Shown here piece after piece: positions 1-9,541 of a stretch of DNA of 50,414 nucleotides. Position 1 is the stretch's first letter; each line of letters starts with the position of its first letter. Below the pieces are notes generated by a model. The model did not search any database, was not told the origin of the DNA, and saw only the letters and a list, made by a program, of their open reading frames with translations. The translations under genes were made by a program, and so were the position numbers. This DNA comes from Stramenopiles sp. TOSAG23-2 (lineage: Eukaryota > Sar), in contig LT649268.1 of assembly GCA_900128395.1 (NCBI GenBank), positions 1 to 50,414 on the forward strand, read 5' to 3'.

Positions 1-836
1 ATTTTATTTTTAACTATTTATCATTTGAAAAATTACGGTGCAATAATCGCCAATTAGTAGGTGTGTTTTTTAGTATACTAATTTTTAACTGTGTTGTTTG
101 TACTTAGGTATCCGTCTCAGAAATTTTTTTTTTGTTGTTTTTTTTGATGTTTTATTGATAAAGTACACGAAAAATTCAATTATAAATAGTGTTATTTTAA
201 TTGACGAAAATTCCGTGCCGAAATGCATTTCGGCACGGCAAAAAAAAGCGTGTGCCACCTATATCTTTTGTGCTAGACACTACCAAATATATTAGCATGG
301 AATTACAGGGGCGTGTGCCATGTAAAAATTATATCCCCACTATGAGATATACTACGAAAGTATATATTAAAATGAAGGAGAGGTATTTTTTTGCATGTAT
401 CATGTATGATAATTTTAGTTTTAAAAATTAATATATTATATATATATATATATATATTAAAATTTAAAAAAAAAATATAAATAAATAAACGTTTTGTAAT
501 AACACATGGTACAGCCTATGATATACTTCATATTTCATTGTTTAGTGCATCCGTTTCATTCAAACTCCATTCTCCACTGTTCAATTTGCTGATTGCCTAT
601 ATCAGCTAATCATTTATTATATTTGTATGATATTACATAATATGTTACTCACGCATGATATATTATATATATAATATACTTGTTCGTACGGTATAATTTT
701 CTCTTACTGATATCAGGTGTTCAATATATTAAATATATAACACTATCATAATATGATATTGCATATATCATTACTTCGTAAAATATAACACACACACACG
801 ACGCGTGTATTTGCGTCTGTGTAAAACTTAGTATGC

Positions 837-867
<31 letters not shown>

Positions 868-943
868 TGATTACTCTCGTAAAAAAAATCAAAAAAATAC
901 AAAATATTACTTTTAATAAAATACACACAGATGCACTAGTTTT
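1..943. other. Left-end spacer without a supported gene
   Basis: I see no convincing coding sequence here; the short open frames are low-complexity. The stretch holds TA microsatellites (about 431-456 and 842-868), a 26-bp perfect palindrome at 213-238, and a 10-nt sequence GCGTGTGCCA present at 249-258 and 311-320. It ends at the 3' end of the leftward EF-hand-like gene. Confidence 0.6.
213..238. repeat. 26-bp perfect palindrome
   Basis: The half CCGTGCCGAAATG is followed at once by its exact reverse complement. The arms are much richer in G+C than the surrounding DNA. It could extrude as a cruciform, or be a dimeric protein-binding site or a remnant of a mobile-element end. No function can be assigned from sequence alone. 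Confidence 0.85.
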
Positions 944-1932
944 TTATACCTCCCCGACGACAACTTTATTGCCAGTACCATCAACAATAACATTTGTTTT
1001 CGGCAACTTCTCAACTCCATCATCAGTTTTTTCTGCTTCTGTTGGTACTACGGTTGCTGTTGCATTCGTATTTGTTGGAGGTGATGGTGTTGTTGTTTCG
1101 ATATTATTTTGTTCTTCTTCTGTTGTTGGTGGTGGTTTTTTGTTATCCTCTACATTAGTTTCTTCTTGTGATGGTGGTGTTGCTTTAGGAGCATCTTCCT
1201 TTGTTTCATCATCGTTGACATTTAACTTTTGTTCTAATTCTTTTTCTAATTCTTGTTCTAATTGTTTTTGTTTCTCTTCCTCGCTTACTTGTATTATTTC
1301 TGGTTGTTTTACACCAAAACATTGTAAAGTTTCATCTGACATTTTATTCATATTAAATAAATCTAAATCGTCTTGAACAAATTTGAAATAATCTTCTTTT
1401 CCGACTTTATCTGTTTTCTGAAATTTTTTTTGCGTAATACTTTCGACTAAATCCTCGTCACTTTCACCTTTTAAACCAGTGCAAATACCCAATGCCCTTG
1501 TAAAACATAAAATTAATATAGTCAGTTCATCATATGATATATTTTTTTTATTACTAAAATCAAAACAATCGAATATTAACCCTGTTTTTTCTTCACGTTT
1601 CGCTTCGCATACTACAATTACCGCTATAAGAAACTCTAATGCATTGATCATACCGGCGCCTCTATCAAATGCTTTTAACACTTTATCCGCTTGCTCGTGA
1701 CTTTTTTCATCGTCACCTAGGAATTCCCCTAATGCTGCTTGGTCTAGACCAAATTCTGTGTATATACGTTAAATGTTAGAATATTAGTTTTCAAATTTTC
1801 AAATTATATATACTTACCATAATCATTTTTTTTATATTTTTTTAAAAGTTCTGTAGCTTGTTTTATATTCCAATCCCGATACATGTCCAATGCATCGGCT
1901 TGATCACGATTTGAACTGATTTCTGCACCCAT
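944..1932 (-). CDS. EF-hand-like, putatively N-myristoylated protein (two exons)
   Basis: Exons are complement(1818..1932) and complement(944..1755), separated by a 62-nt intron with donor GTAAGT (1817-1812) and acceptor ACACAG; the joined product is 308 residues. The chosen ATG at 1932 gives the N-terminus MGAEISS, which fits the N-myristoylation pattern (Gly2, Ser6). Residues about 40-130 resemble paired EF-hands: a degenerate first loop in FDRGAGMINALEF and a second, D-F-S-N-K-K-N-I-S-Y-D-E, with acidic residues at loop positions 1 and 12 but no Gly at position 6. The C-terminal third is Glu/Gln coiled coil followed by a Thr/Pro/Glu low-complexity tail. Calcium-dependent membrane signalling in the style of calcineurin B or neuronal calcium sensors is an inference. 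Degenerate loops make calcium binding uncertain. This is the only intron in the window I can place with confidence. Confidence 0.75.
1756..1817 (-). other. 62-nt spliceosomal intron
   Basis: It runs GTAAGTATAT...ACACAG on the minus strand. Removing it joins two open frames with phase preserved (codon G|AA) and a continuous EF-hand-like protein. This shows that short introns are used in this genome, so genes lacking a plausible ATG may have small hidden first exons. Confidence 0.8.
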
Positions 1933-2839
1933 GATGTAGTATGATTGAAAAAGCTGTTTGTTGTTATCTACGTATATATATATCATATATACATCGCTAA
2001 ATATTTATAATAGTATACCTCGTATATAGACTATAATGCTTTATTATTGTTTCATAATATTAGACTACCTGTATTATCCTGTATTAGTATATGATGTTGT
2101 GATTTTTTTAAAAAAACGATGAAGAATGATGATGATGATTTTTTTTTAAATAATTTCAATGGCAATGGTGTGTTCATATAATCAACAATACGGCTTTCAA
2201 AACAATGGATGCTTTTCTACTTCTCTTTCCAACTTGTACTGTAGTATAACTTAAACTTGTTATTGTATTACATTCCTGGCATTTTGTAAAAAAAAAAGGC
2301 TGTAGTATCCTCGTATTAGTTGCTACGTATTCTAAATGCCCTTTCAAGTATATATTGTATATAATGGATCGTAATACGTATAATACTATTTATATATTAT
2401 AAATTATAATGATATAGGAATATTAGATTTTTAAGGTCAATCGGGGGATACCAAGATACCAAGATTCCGTTGAGCTTGATTTTTTTTTGCAGAAATAATT
2501 TATAATTCCTCTCGCTATAAATAAAAAAAATCAGGCCAGGATTAGGATGAAATTTAACACTACACACAATGGGAAAATATTGATGGAAATTTATATATAT
2601 ATTTTATTGATAAAATAAATATATAAAGAAATAAAAACATTGATACAATTGGTTTCTTGTCATATGTATATATATATCTTGTTGTCAACAATATATTATA
2701 TCCAATACGGAACGTTTAATTGATATTATAGTATAGTTACTCGTTTAGGGTTTTTGTGGGTATATATATATATACATATATTTTTAACTTTTTCTTCTAC
2801 AATAACAATATATATATATTATATATATAACACATTATC
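1933..2839. other. Divergent spacer, presumed promoters
   Basis: This lies between the start of the leftward EF-hand-like gene and the start of the rightward 2840 gene. TA-rich tracts sit just upstream of both starts (about 1973-1988 and 2759-2830). A short tandem GATACCAA pair lies at 2447-2462. I see nothing else recognisable. Confidence 0.5.
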
Positions 2840-5539
2840 ATGGCTAGTAAATATGCAGTGACGGAGGAGAAAGAAAAGAAAGAACCAGAAGAGGATGATA
2901 AAAACGAGAAAGGTGATGGTGGTTCAGAAGACAGTGATGAAGATGAAACCATGATATTTAAATATACGAAGAAAAATGAAGATGGGAGCTCTGAAATCAT
3001 TGAAGAAGAATGGAGTATGGAGCATGCGAAGATTTTATATTTAATGTCAAAATATGCAAAAGCAGCTTTAGCACCAGAAGATCAAGAAGGTTGGATTCGT
3101 CAAATTCCGTTATTAGTTTTATTATACGAAGGCATTGAAGCAGGTTCGCTGGACTTTGATTACGCACCTTGCTCCATGTTAATATCACAAGGCGGTCGGT
3201 CAAGGCGTGTATGGTTGAATATCACACAAGAAGGCAAAGCTGCTGTCGACGATTTAAGAGAAAAAGAACTTATTAATGGTTTAAAACTTAGTACAGAAGA
3301 TTTTCAACCTGTAACTGCGTTTCAAGTATCTATACGTGGTTTAGGACTTGTGAAACAAATGCCGCAAGATGCAAAAGATTTAGTTGATAAATACACCACT
3401 TCCCCAGCTGGAAATTTGTTGGCAGTAACATTTATTCCACATGAAGATAATAATGAAGGCGAAGATGGTTTGGAAAATGATAGTAAAAATGAAGATGAGG
3501 AAGAAGGGAAAGAAGAGGAGGAAGACGATGATGAGGAAGAAGGTGCAGGGCATTTTGTTATGAAAGATGATCAAAGTGGTTTTGAACGTGAATCTAATGT
3601 AACAGATACAGAAGATGTTTCATACGTATCATCTCCATATTTACCATCATGCGTACGTAATCCAAGAGATCAAAGAGCATTTACAAGCAATGCCCATCGA
3701 AAGCATGAAAGTGCTCAGGGTGCATCGAATATTCGTGATGAATTAGATGAAGCAATTACACTTGCATTTGTCCATGTCATGGTTGGTGAATGGATTCCAT
3801 TTGGTTCAAATCAAATTGTGGCGTTGAATGAACGTTTAGGTGCTATGGATCGTTGTCAAGGTGGTTTATTCACCGCTGTTGTTGATAAAAATCCAACGCA
3901 AACACAATTCGATGTTCCTCCGGGCTTAACCCAAGTAACTATTTTGGATTATGATTTCGTTCGTTTCATTAATTTTGAAGCAGAAATTAATTATCCAGAG
4001 GAAGATGGTATTGTACAAGTAGAAAATTTTGGTATTCATTTAAATGTTGATGGTACTGTTTTATATGGAATGAAAATCGAAGCAATCCTAGATCGGACGG
4101 AAGAAAGTGTCAGTGTAGATCATTTAGCACGTTTATTAGTCGATGTGCATCAAGATTCGTCTCAAATTTTAAATGATTTGTTATCTGCATACCAACGAAG
4201 TTTATTAGATATGTTGTTCATGGGTGATAGTGATCAAAGAGGTAAATTTAATATGTTGATTTCCGAAGGTATCGAACCATTCCAACCTGCTGAGGAATAT
4301 ATGGATCGTGAAGACAAGGAAAATGAGTTAAAGCAAGTCTTAGGAGATTTGCATAAATCGTATGATTTAGGTGAAGATGGTGTTTTAATTGTTGGTCGTG
4401 ATGGTATCCTAGTTGCCGGTGCAAATGCTGGGGATTGCGAAGAGCTTTTGGTATGTTACTTGTCCTTGCTCTGTCGTGAAATGTTTATACGTAATTTTTT
4501 CACCCGTACATTTGTGATGGATGATTTGTTAAAACGTATCCGTACATTGATTTTATCGTATACGGAAGATCCAAATCATATACCAGATATACGATTGAAG
4601 ATTAACGATGCTTCAAGAGATATTATTTTATTGACTGAAATTTTGTCGTATTTATCGGAATCATTGGTTGGAATGAATATGCCGGTAAGGCCAAAAGGAA
4701 AAGTGGAAGGTTCCTTGTATGATAAATTAGCTGTACATCAACAATTGCATGATGTAACATTGCGTGCGACTGATTTGGAAAAATTAGTACATGGTGCTAG
4801 CCATGAATTGAATAATCTACAACAAATGACAGATGTTATCAATACAAAACAATTGGAAGATGTATTTAAAAGTGTAGAAGCTAATACTAAATATTTAGTA
4901 GATGCATCTGCTGCGAATGAACGTGCCTCTGCATCTTTAGAAGTCATGCAAGTTATTTTAGCAGGTAGTTTCGCTTTTGATATCGTTGATCGTGTTTCTG
5001 GCGGAACATTAAATATCACTGTACCAGATTGGGTCAATTCAATTATTGTAGATCCAATTATATCTGTACCATTCTTATGGTTTGCATTAAATATGATGTG
5101 GTTATTATTGGTTTCATATCTTTTATTGAAATTTATGCATTATTTAGGAGAATTAGCAAATGGTGCATTGACATTACGTGTCAAAATCAATAAGAAAATG
5201 GATGTGAAAAAATTTGAAACATATTTACTTGCAAAAACAATTGAAGTGACTGATGCAGTATCTGAGCCACATGGTGATTTGAAAAAAGCAGCATGGAACG
5301 AGGAAGACAAAACGCTTTGGAATGGGGAACCACCAAAATTGGAAGTTCAATATAATCAAACATATGGTTTCTTACTTTCAGTTACCTTCTCGGTAAATAA
5401 ACGCCGCACGAATTTGGATGAAAATGGTTTATTTGAAACATTTATGGAAGAAATGAAATCAAATGGTATACTTGAACGTGAAGAAGAAGATGATAAAGGT
5501 TCTAAAGATGGTGGTGGAGATGATGATGAAAAAAAATAA
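2840..5539 (+). CDS. Large acidic membrane protein, function unknown
   Basis: The 899-residue product is not one I recognise. Residues 1-40 are acidic low complexity. Residues about 80-165 (around LLVLLYEGIEAGSLDFD and VWLNITQEGKAAVDDL) look like a winged-helix fold: helices, then a beta wing. An acidic Glu/Asp tract follows at about 211-240. The middle (about 290-560) is predicted globular. Residues about 630-700 are helical, possibly coiled coil. One strong hydrophobic segment at 744-766 (starting PFLWFALNMMWLL) should be a single membrane span. A small alpha/beta domain and an acidic tail follow. The start is the first ATG after a TA-rich leader. Subcellular location and role are unknown. 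Confidence 0.85.
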   Translation: MASKYAVTEEKEKKEPEEDDKNEKGDGGSEDSDEDETMIFKYTKKNEDGSSEIIEEEWSMEHAKILYLMSKYAKAALAPEDQEGWIRQIPLLVLLYEGIEAGSLDFDYAPCSMLISQGGRSRRVWLNITQEGKAAVDDLREKELINGLKLSTEDFQPVTAFQVSIRGLGLVKQMPQDAKDLVDKYTTSPAGNLLAVTFIPHEDNNEGEDGLENDSKNEDEEEGKEEEEDDDEEEGAGHFVMKDDQSGFERESNVTDTEDVSYVSSPYLPSCVRNPRDQRAFTSNAHRKHESAQGASNIRDELDEAITLAFVHVMVGEWIPFGSNQIVALNERLGAMDRCQGGLFTAVVDKNPTQTQFDVPPGLTQVTILDYDFVRFINFEAEINYPEEDGIVQVENFGIHLNVDGTVLYGMKIEAILDRTEESVSVDHLARLLVDVHQDSSQILNDLLSAYQRSLLDMLFMGDSDQRGKFNMLISEGIEPFQPAEEYMDREDKENELKQVLGDLHKSYDLGEDGVLIVGRDGILVAGANAGDCEELLVCYLSLLCREMFIRNFFTRTFVMDDLLKRIRTLILSYTEDPNHIPDIRLKINDASRDIILLTEILSYLSESLVGMNMPVRPKGKVEGSLYDKLAVHQQLHDVTLRATDLEKLVHGASHELNNLQQMTDVINTKQLEDVFKSVEANTKYLVDASAANERASASLEVMQVILAGSFAFDIVDRVSGGTLNITVPDWVNSIIVDPIISVPFLWFALNMMWLLLVSYLLLKFMHYLGELANGALTLRVKINKKMDVKKFETYLLAKTIEVTDAVSEPHGDLKKAAWNEEDKTLWNGEPPKLEVQYNQTYGFLLSVTFSVNKRRTNLDENGLFETFMEEMKSNGILEREEEDDKGSKDGGGDDDEKK

Positions 5540-6058
5540 TTTTACGCCACACGGAATATATTTTGTGTGTACATGCGTGTGTGAAAGGACAGAAGTTTGT
5601 GTGAAAGGACAGAAGTATGTGTGTGCAGAGTATGCATACACACTGTTGTGTGTTTTTATATCTTGATATATTATTCGTATTTTAAAAGAAAAAATATTTT
5701 TTATTATGACAGCGTATTCACAGAAATATTGATGGTTAAAATCTACGAATACAAGTTATAATAATTTTACACTTCTCGTGGTTCGTAATATGCTCAATAC
5801 TCAGAGAAAGAAAAAAAAATGTTGTTCTTATTGTTCGAGATTTAGATTTATTTTAGAACATATGGTGTTATTTATTTTTACCTGCACGAACAAACTCTTC
5901 CATCTCCTCTCTTTTTTTTTAATAAAAAGAGCATCATGTGTCCAGGTTCACTTAATAACATAATGTGACGCACACATCAATGTCATTCTCTAAAAAACAC
6001 AAAATTAATTTATTCCATCCATTGCACAATCATCAACATAATATTATTTAAAACACGT
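5540..6058. other. Convergent 3' spacer
   Basis: This lies between the 3' ends of the 2840 gene and the MAPEG gene. Apart from a tandem 20-nt duplication at 5579-5618 it is A/T-rich with no supported gene. Confidence 0.5.
5579..5618 (+). repeat. Tandem duplication, 20-nt unit x2
   Basis: Two adjacent copies of GTGTGAAAGGACAGAAGT plus two variable bases lie in the presumed 3' UTR of the preceding gene. They are identical over 18 nt, so the duplication is recent or maintained. Confidence 0.8.
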
Positions 6059-6535
6059 TCATCTCCTTGCAACCAAATATATCAACCAGCCCATCATTGC
6101 ATATCTTCCCATTGCCCCTAATGGGCGTAATGGGCTCATTCCACCCGCTCCAGGTGATAAATTTTTACGATCGAGTCTCCCTTGCGTTGCAACTGCATAT
6201 ATAAAAATATAAGAAAAAATTACGCTGCCTATTGATGCGCATTTTTCACTGAAAGTTAGTTCCCTCTTTTCCTTATCAGATTTATATTTCAAACACAATA
6301 CTAATAAAGCAAGCATTGGTGCATATTCAGTATTATTTAGTTGTGCACGACTCCATGATCGATAGTAAGGTGAGAGTAAAAAGTTTTTTCCAGCTTCCCC
6401 TGCAGATTTTCCAGCTTTACTAGCTGCACGCATAACTCCCATTTGTTCTGCATTAATTAAAGACATATTAAATGCTAATAATAATTCACTTGCTGCATGT
6501 CCAACTATGGAGAGTGTTCCAAGATCGTTACCCAT
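6059..6535 (-). CDS. MAPEG-family membrane protein (microsomal glutathione transferase-like)
   Basis: The 158-residue product has the usual MAPEG size. The hallmark RAQLNNTEYAP at 63-73 matches the family pattern RAQxNxxEYxP at the second transmembrane helix. Further hydrophobic segments lie at about 72-84, 101-117 and 139-156. The C-terminal GRLDRK...PLRPLGAMGRY fits the third and fourth helix region. MAPEG enzymes are trimeric ER-membrane proteins that use glutathione to conjugate or reduce lipophilic substrates, or act as leukotriene and prostaglandin synthases; the exact activity cannot be told here. The N-terminus (1-45) is Ala-rich and rather hydrophilic compared with animal members. 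The ATG at 6535 is the only good start. Confidence 0.75.
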   Translation of the reverse strand: MGNDLGTLSIVGHAASELLLAFNMSLINAEQMGVMRAASKAGKSAGEAGKNFLLSPYYRSWSRAQLNNTEYAPMLALLVLCLKYKSDKEKRELTFSEKCASIGSVIFSYIFIYAVATQGRLDRKNLSPGAGGMSPLRPLGAMGRYAMMGWLIYLVARR

Positions 6536-6916
6536 GGTATTTATTGTACTTGATTTTATGTGTGTGTGTGTCTATAAGTATTTGAATAGTATGTTTATGT
6601 GTTCAAAAGAATAAAATGTTGTTTGTTGTTTCCATTGTATTCATATTTCTATAATTTCTATTTCTTTTTTGGTACAGGTATTTATATTTATATAATATTG
6701 GGTTTTTATAGGTTTAGGTTAGAACGAAAAGTTTGCCGCCGGTTTTTTTGGTTTTTATTTGGAAAATATAAAAATTAAGGATCGAAGAGTCTCCTCCTTT
6801 TAAATAATATAATATATATAATATAATGTATTGTACCATGTCGTCAACAGAAAAGCACAAAATGAAACAATCTTACCAACAACAATAATAATAATTGATT
6901 ATTAAATATAGAACAA
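6536..6916. other. Divergent spacer between MAPEG and RNA cyclase genes
   Basis: It contains a TG microsatellite (about 6558-6571) near the MAPEG start and AT-rich repeats (about 6803-6831) upstream of the cyclase start. No gene is seen. Confidence 0.5.
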
Positions 6917-8329
6917 ATGTCATCTTTTATGAACCATGATGCACCATTGCCACAACGTAAAATAACAACACGGCGTAAACGAAGAGCTGCTAATACACAA
7001 CAACAACATGATAATAAGAATCAGTTAGTACAAAATAATAATAATAATTTAACATCATCAATTCAAATTAAAAAAAAGCAACAAATTATTATGTCTGATG
7101 TTATTGTAATTGATGGTAGCGTATTAGAAGGTGGTGGGCAGATATATCGCAATGCTATTTGTTTAGGTGCATTGTTAAAGAAATCTGTACGTGTAACAAA
7201 TATTCGAGCGGGTAGAAAAAAGCCAGGTTTAAGAAGACAGCATCTTGTCGGTGCAGAATGTATTCGTGACTTACTTATTGAAAACTCCATTTTAAAAAAT
7301 GGGTATGTAGAATCAACTGATGTATCTTTTTTAATAAAACAAGACAATAGTAGTAGCAATAATAGTAACAGTAATAATCATCGAGAGATAATTGCTGATT
7401 GTGTAACAGCAGGTTCCATCAATTTAATACTACAAGCAGCGCTGCCAGTATTAGAATTTTCGTCAAATAATAATAATATATCAACTACAACAATATGTGT
7501 TAAAGGCGGCTCCACCGTTCCTTTTTCACCACCTTTAGATTTTTATAAATATATTTATTTACCAATATTGCAAAATGAATTTGGTATACAATCTAAAATA
7601 AATATCATAAAAGAAGGATATATGCCTATTGGAAAAGGACAAGTTAATATTTCTAAGAACAACAATGGAGGAGGAAGAGGGTCAAATAATCCAAAGAAGA
7701 TACATCAATTAAAACCAATAACAAAGATAAACTTTGGAACAATTGATTCAATTATTGTATGTACAACTTGTTTTGGTGATGCATGGAATAATAAAAATAA
7801 TAAAAAGAATCAAATGACATTATACAATGAAACCATTCAACGAGTGAAAGATCATTATAATAAACAAGCAAATGTACGTAATAAAACTAAAAGTATTGAA
7901 TTTGTCAATAAATTAAACTTAACGGGATCTTTGAAAGGTAGTGGGATTGCAATACAAATAATAATTAAAACAAATACAAAATGTATTTTAAGTGGCAATT
8001 CATTAATACAACCAAAACGTGTTACAAGTAGTAATATTGGTGTAGATGCTTTCATAAATGCTATGAAAGAAGTTGAGAAAGAAATTCAAGTAAATGCTTG
8101 TGTTGGTGAACATTTATCTGATCAACTATTAATATTTATGTGTTTAGCAAATGGAATATCAAAAATAAGAATCCGAAATATTGATACATATAGCTCGCAA
8201 CATTTAAAGACTGGAATACATGTATTGAAACAATTTTTACCAAATTTACAAATTGATCTAAAGGATTCCAAGGATGATAATGGAAAGACACAAATACTGA
8301 CAGTAGTTGGAATTGGATACGAATATTAA
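6917..8329 (+). CDS. RTCA: RNA 3'-terminal phosphate cyclase
   Basis: The enzyme converts RNA 3'-phosphate ends to 2',3'-cyclic phosphates using ATP through a covalent His-AMP intermediate. The 470-residue protein contains the family N-terminal signature IDGSVLEGGGQ (about 65-75), RAGRKKPGLRRQHL (about 99-112) and the C-terminal VGEHLSDQLL, with the adenylated His predicted at H429 in SSQHLKTGI. It is about 100 residues longer than typical RtcA because of Asn/Ser-rich inserts (about 149-157, 248-263, 291-300) and an Asn/Gln-rich N-terminal 58 residues. An internal ATG at 7091 (Met59, MSDVIVIDGS) matches the usual family start, so true translation could begin there. The catalytic features appear intact. 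A nuclear role in RNA repair or metabolism is expected from the family. Confidence 0.92.
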   Translation: MSSFMNHDAPLPQRKITTRRKRRAANTQQQHDNKNQLVQNNNNNLTSSIQIKKKQQIIMSDVIVIDGSVLEGGGQIYRNAICLGALLKKSVRVTNIRAGRKKPGLRRQHLVGAECIRDLLIENSILKNGYVESTDVSFLIKQDNSSSNNSNSNNHREIIADCVTAGSINLILQAALPVLEFSSNNNNISTTTICVKGGSTVPFSPPLDFYKYIYLPILQNEFGIQSKINIIKEGYMPIGKGQVNISKNNNGGGRGSNNPKKIHQLKPITKINFGTIDSIIVCTTCFGDAWNNKNNKKNQMTLYNETIQRVKDHYNKQANVRNKTKSIEFVNKLNLTGSLKGSGIAIQIIIKTNTKCILSGNSLIQPKRVTSSNIGVDAFINAMKEVEKEIQVNACVGEHLSDQLLIFMCLANGISKIRIRNIDTYSSQHLKTGIHVLKQFLPNLQIDLKDSKDDNGKTQILTVVGIGYEY

Positions 8330-8654
8330 CTGGTGAGGGGGGGGATAAATGAGGGGTTTATTATTTTACGATGAGGAGAAGTTACGTACAAGTAGAAGTG
8401 TGTAATATAGCTGTTTTTAAAAAAATATGAAAAGTATGTTTAAAAATATATTTTATGCCATACGAGTTCGCACACGAATTACGAGAGGTGGTGAAAGCGA
8501 ATCTTTTTTATAAAAGGTGTCGTATTATTCATAATCATACTTCGTATATTTTTACGAACGAGAACCTCTTCTATGATATTATTGATTTTACACTCTGGGC
8601 TATTTGATGTGTGTCTACCGCACATCTACACATAATATATAGTATCCCTTCCTT
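8330..8654. other. Convergent 3' spacer
   Basis: This holds the 3' ends of the RNA cyclase gene and of the small PIP-box gene. A G-run follows the cyclase stop at about 8336-8344. I see no RNA gene or other ordered structure. Confidence 0.5.
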
Positions 8655-9119
8655 TTATTTATGTGGCGTTTTTTTTGAAGACCAATAATAATCCAAGGTC
8701 CGTTGTGGTCGTTCTATTTGCATTACATCATTCATATTATTTACATTATCATTTACAGTATCATCATCATCTTCATTTTCAATATTCATATGAATATCGT
8801 CGTCATCTTGTTTCTTATTTTCAAAAGCAGCTTGTCCATTTCTCATTAACATATTTAATGTTTTTTCATAAATTGATTTTTCTGATGATTGACCTTTACC
8901 ATGTGTTTTCATCGTTTTTATATTTGAATTATTGAAATGATCTACCCCATGCATATTTACACTATTTTCATCATTATCATAACTATTTTGTCTAGCCGTG
9001 AAACCAGTGAACGGTTGGCGCCTTTTTATAGCACCATATGACCCTTTATGATTCAATAATCTAGGTTTTCCTTTTACCGTTTTAGGTGGGGTATTATCAT
9101 CCATAGCAATCGCTGACAT
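8655..9119 (-). CDS. Small protein with C-terminal PCNA-interaction (PIP) box
   Basis: The 154-residue product is not one I recognise as a family. The N-terminal half is basic and probably disordered. Residues 105-120 are an Asp/Glu-rich stretch. The protein ends with Q139-R-T-L142-D-Y-Y145-W146 followed by SSKKTPHK. Gln, x2, Leu, x2, then two aromatics is the PIP-box consensus, and basic residues after it are typical of strong PCNA ligands. This suggests a sliding-clamp-associated factor in DNA replication or repair. The rest gives no enzyme signature. The ATG at 9119 is preceded by a TA tract at 9138-9150. Coding status rests on length, composition and the terminal motif. Trp at the last aromatic position is less common than Phe or Tyr. 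Confidence 0.65.
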   Translation of the reverse strand: MSAIAMDDNTPPKTVKGKPRLLNHKGSYGAIKRRQPFTGFTARQNSYDNDENSVNMHGVDHFNNSNIKTMKTHGKGQSSEKSIYEKTLNMLMRNGQAAFENKKQDDDDIHMNIENEDDDDTVNDNVNNMNDVMQIERPQRTLDYYWSSKKTPHK

Positions 9120-9541
9120 TTTTTGTTTGGTTGCAACTTTTGTATATATATATATTACTTTTATTATTTATTTAGGCAAAGAGATACATGCTATATATTC
9201 TTGTTATATTATCTTTACATCTATCTATCTATCTACCTCCTACAATACTTTTTCTATTTAATTTCTATATGAAAATAATAATAATTTAAATTGTTGAGGC
9301 CGAAGGAGGAGAAGAAAAAGAGACGACGGATCGGGTGGTTGGTTTAAGGTTATTCCGACAAATTCCCAAATTTACCAGGGATACAAATAGGGTTATAAGG
9401 TTTTATATTATATTGTTAGCGTCGTGTGTTCCGACTATTGTATTATGATTCTAATTTTTTCTTTAATCTCTTGATTGTTGTTATGTTTTTACATCTTGAT
9501 TGATTGCATCTTCAAAATTATTGTCGTCGTTCTTGCTGTTG
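9120..9541. other. Spacer between two leftward genes
   Basis: This holds the promoter of the PIP-box gene and the 3' region of the methyltransferase gene. It includes a TA tract (9138-9150) and a CTAT tetranucleotide run (about 9220-9235). No gene is seen. Confidence 0.5.

Noticed and set aside
98-431. Two overlapping short frames at the left end
   Set aside because: They cross the 26-bp palindrome and A/T runs, have no recognisable protein features, and use non-typical codons.
867-1376. 169-codon plus-strand open frame
   Set aside because: It is antisense to exon 2 of the EF-hand-like gene and is a Val/Ser/Phe low-complexity shadow.
5579-5618. Tandem 20-nt units as the start of a CRISPR-like array
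   Set aside because: Only two directly abutting copies with no spacers, in a eukaryotic 3' UTR.
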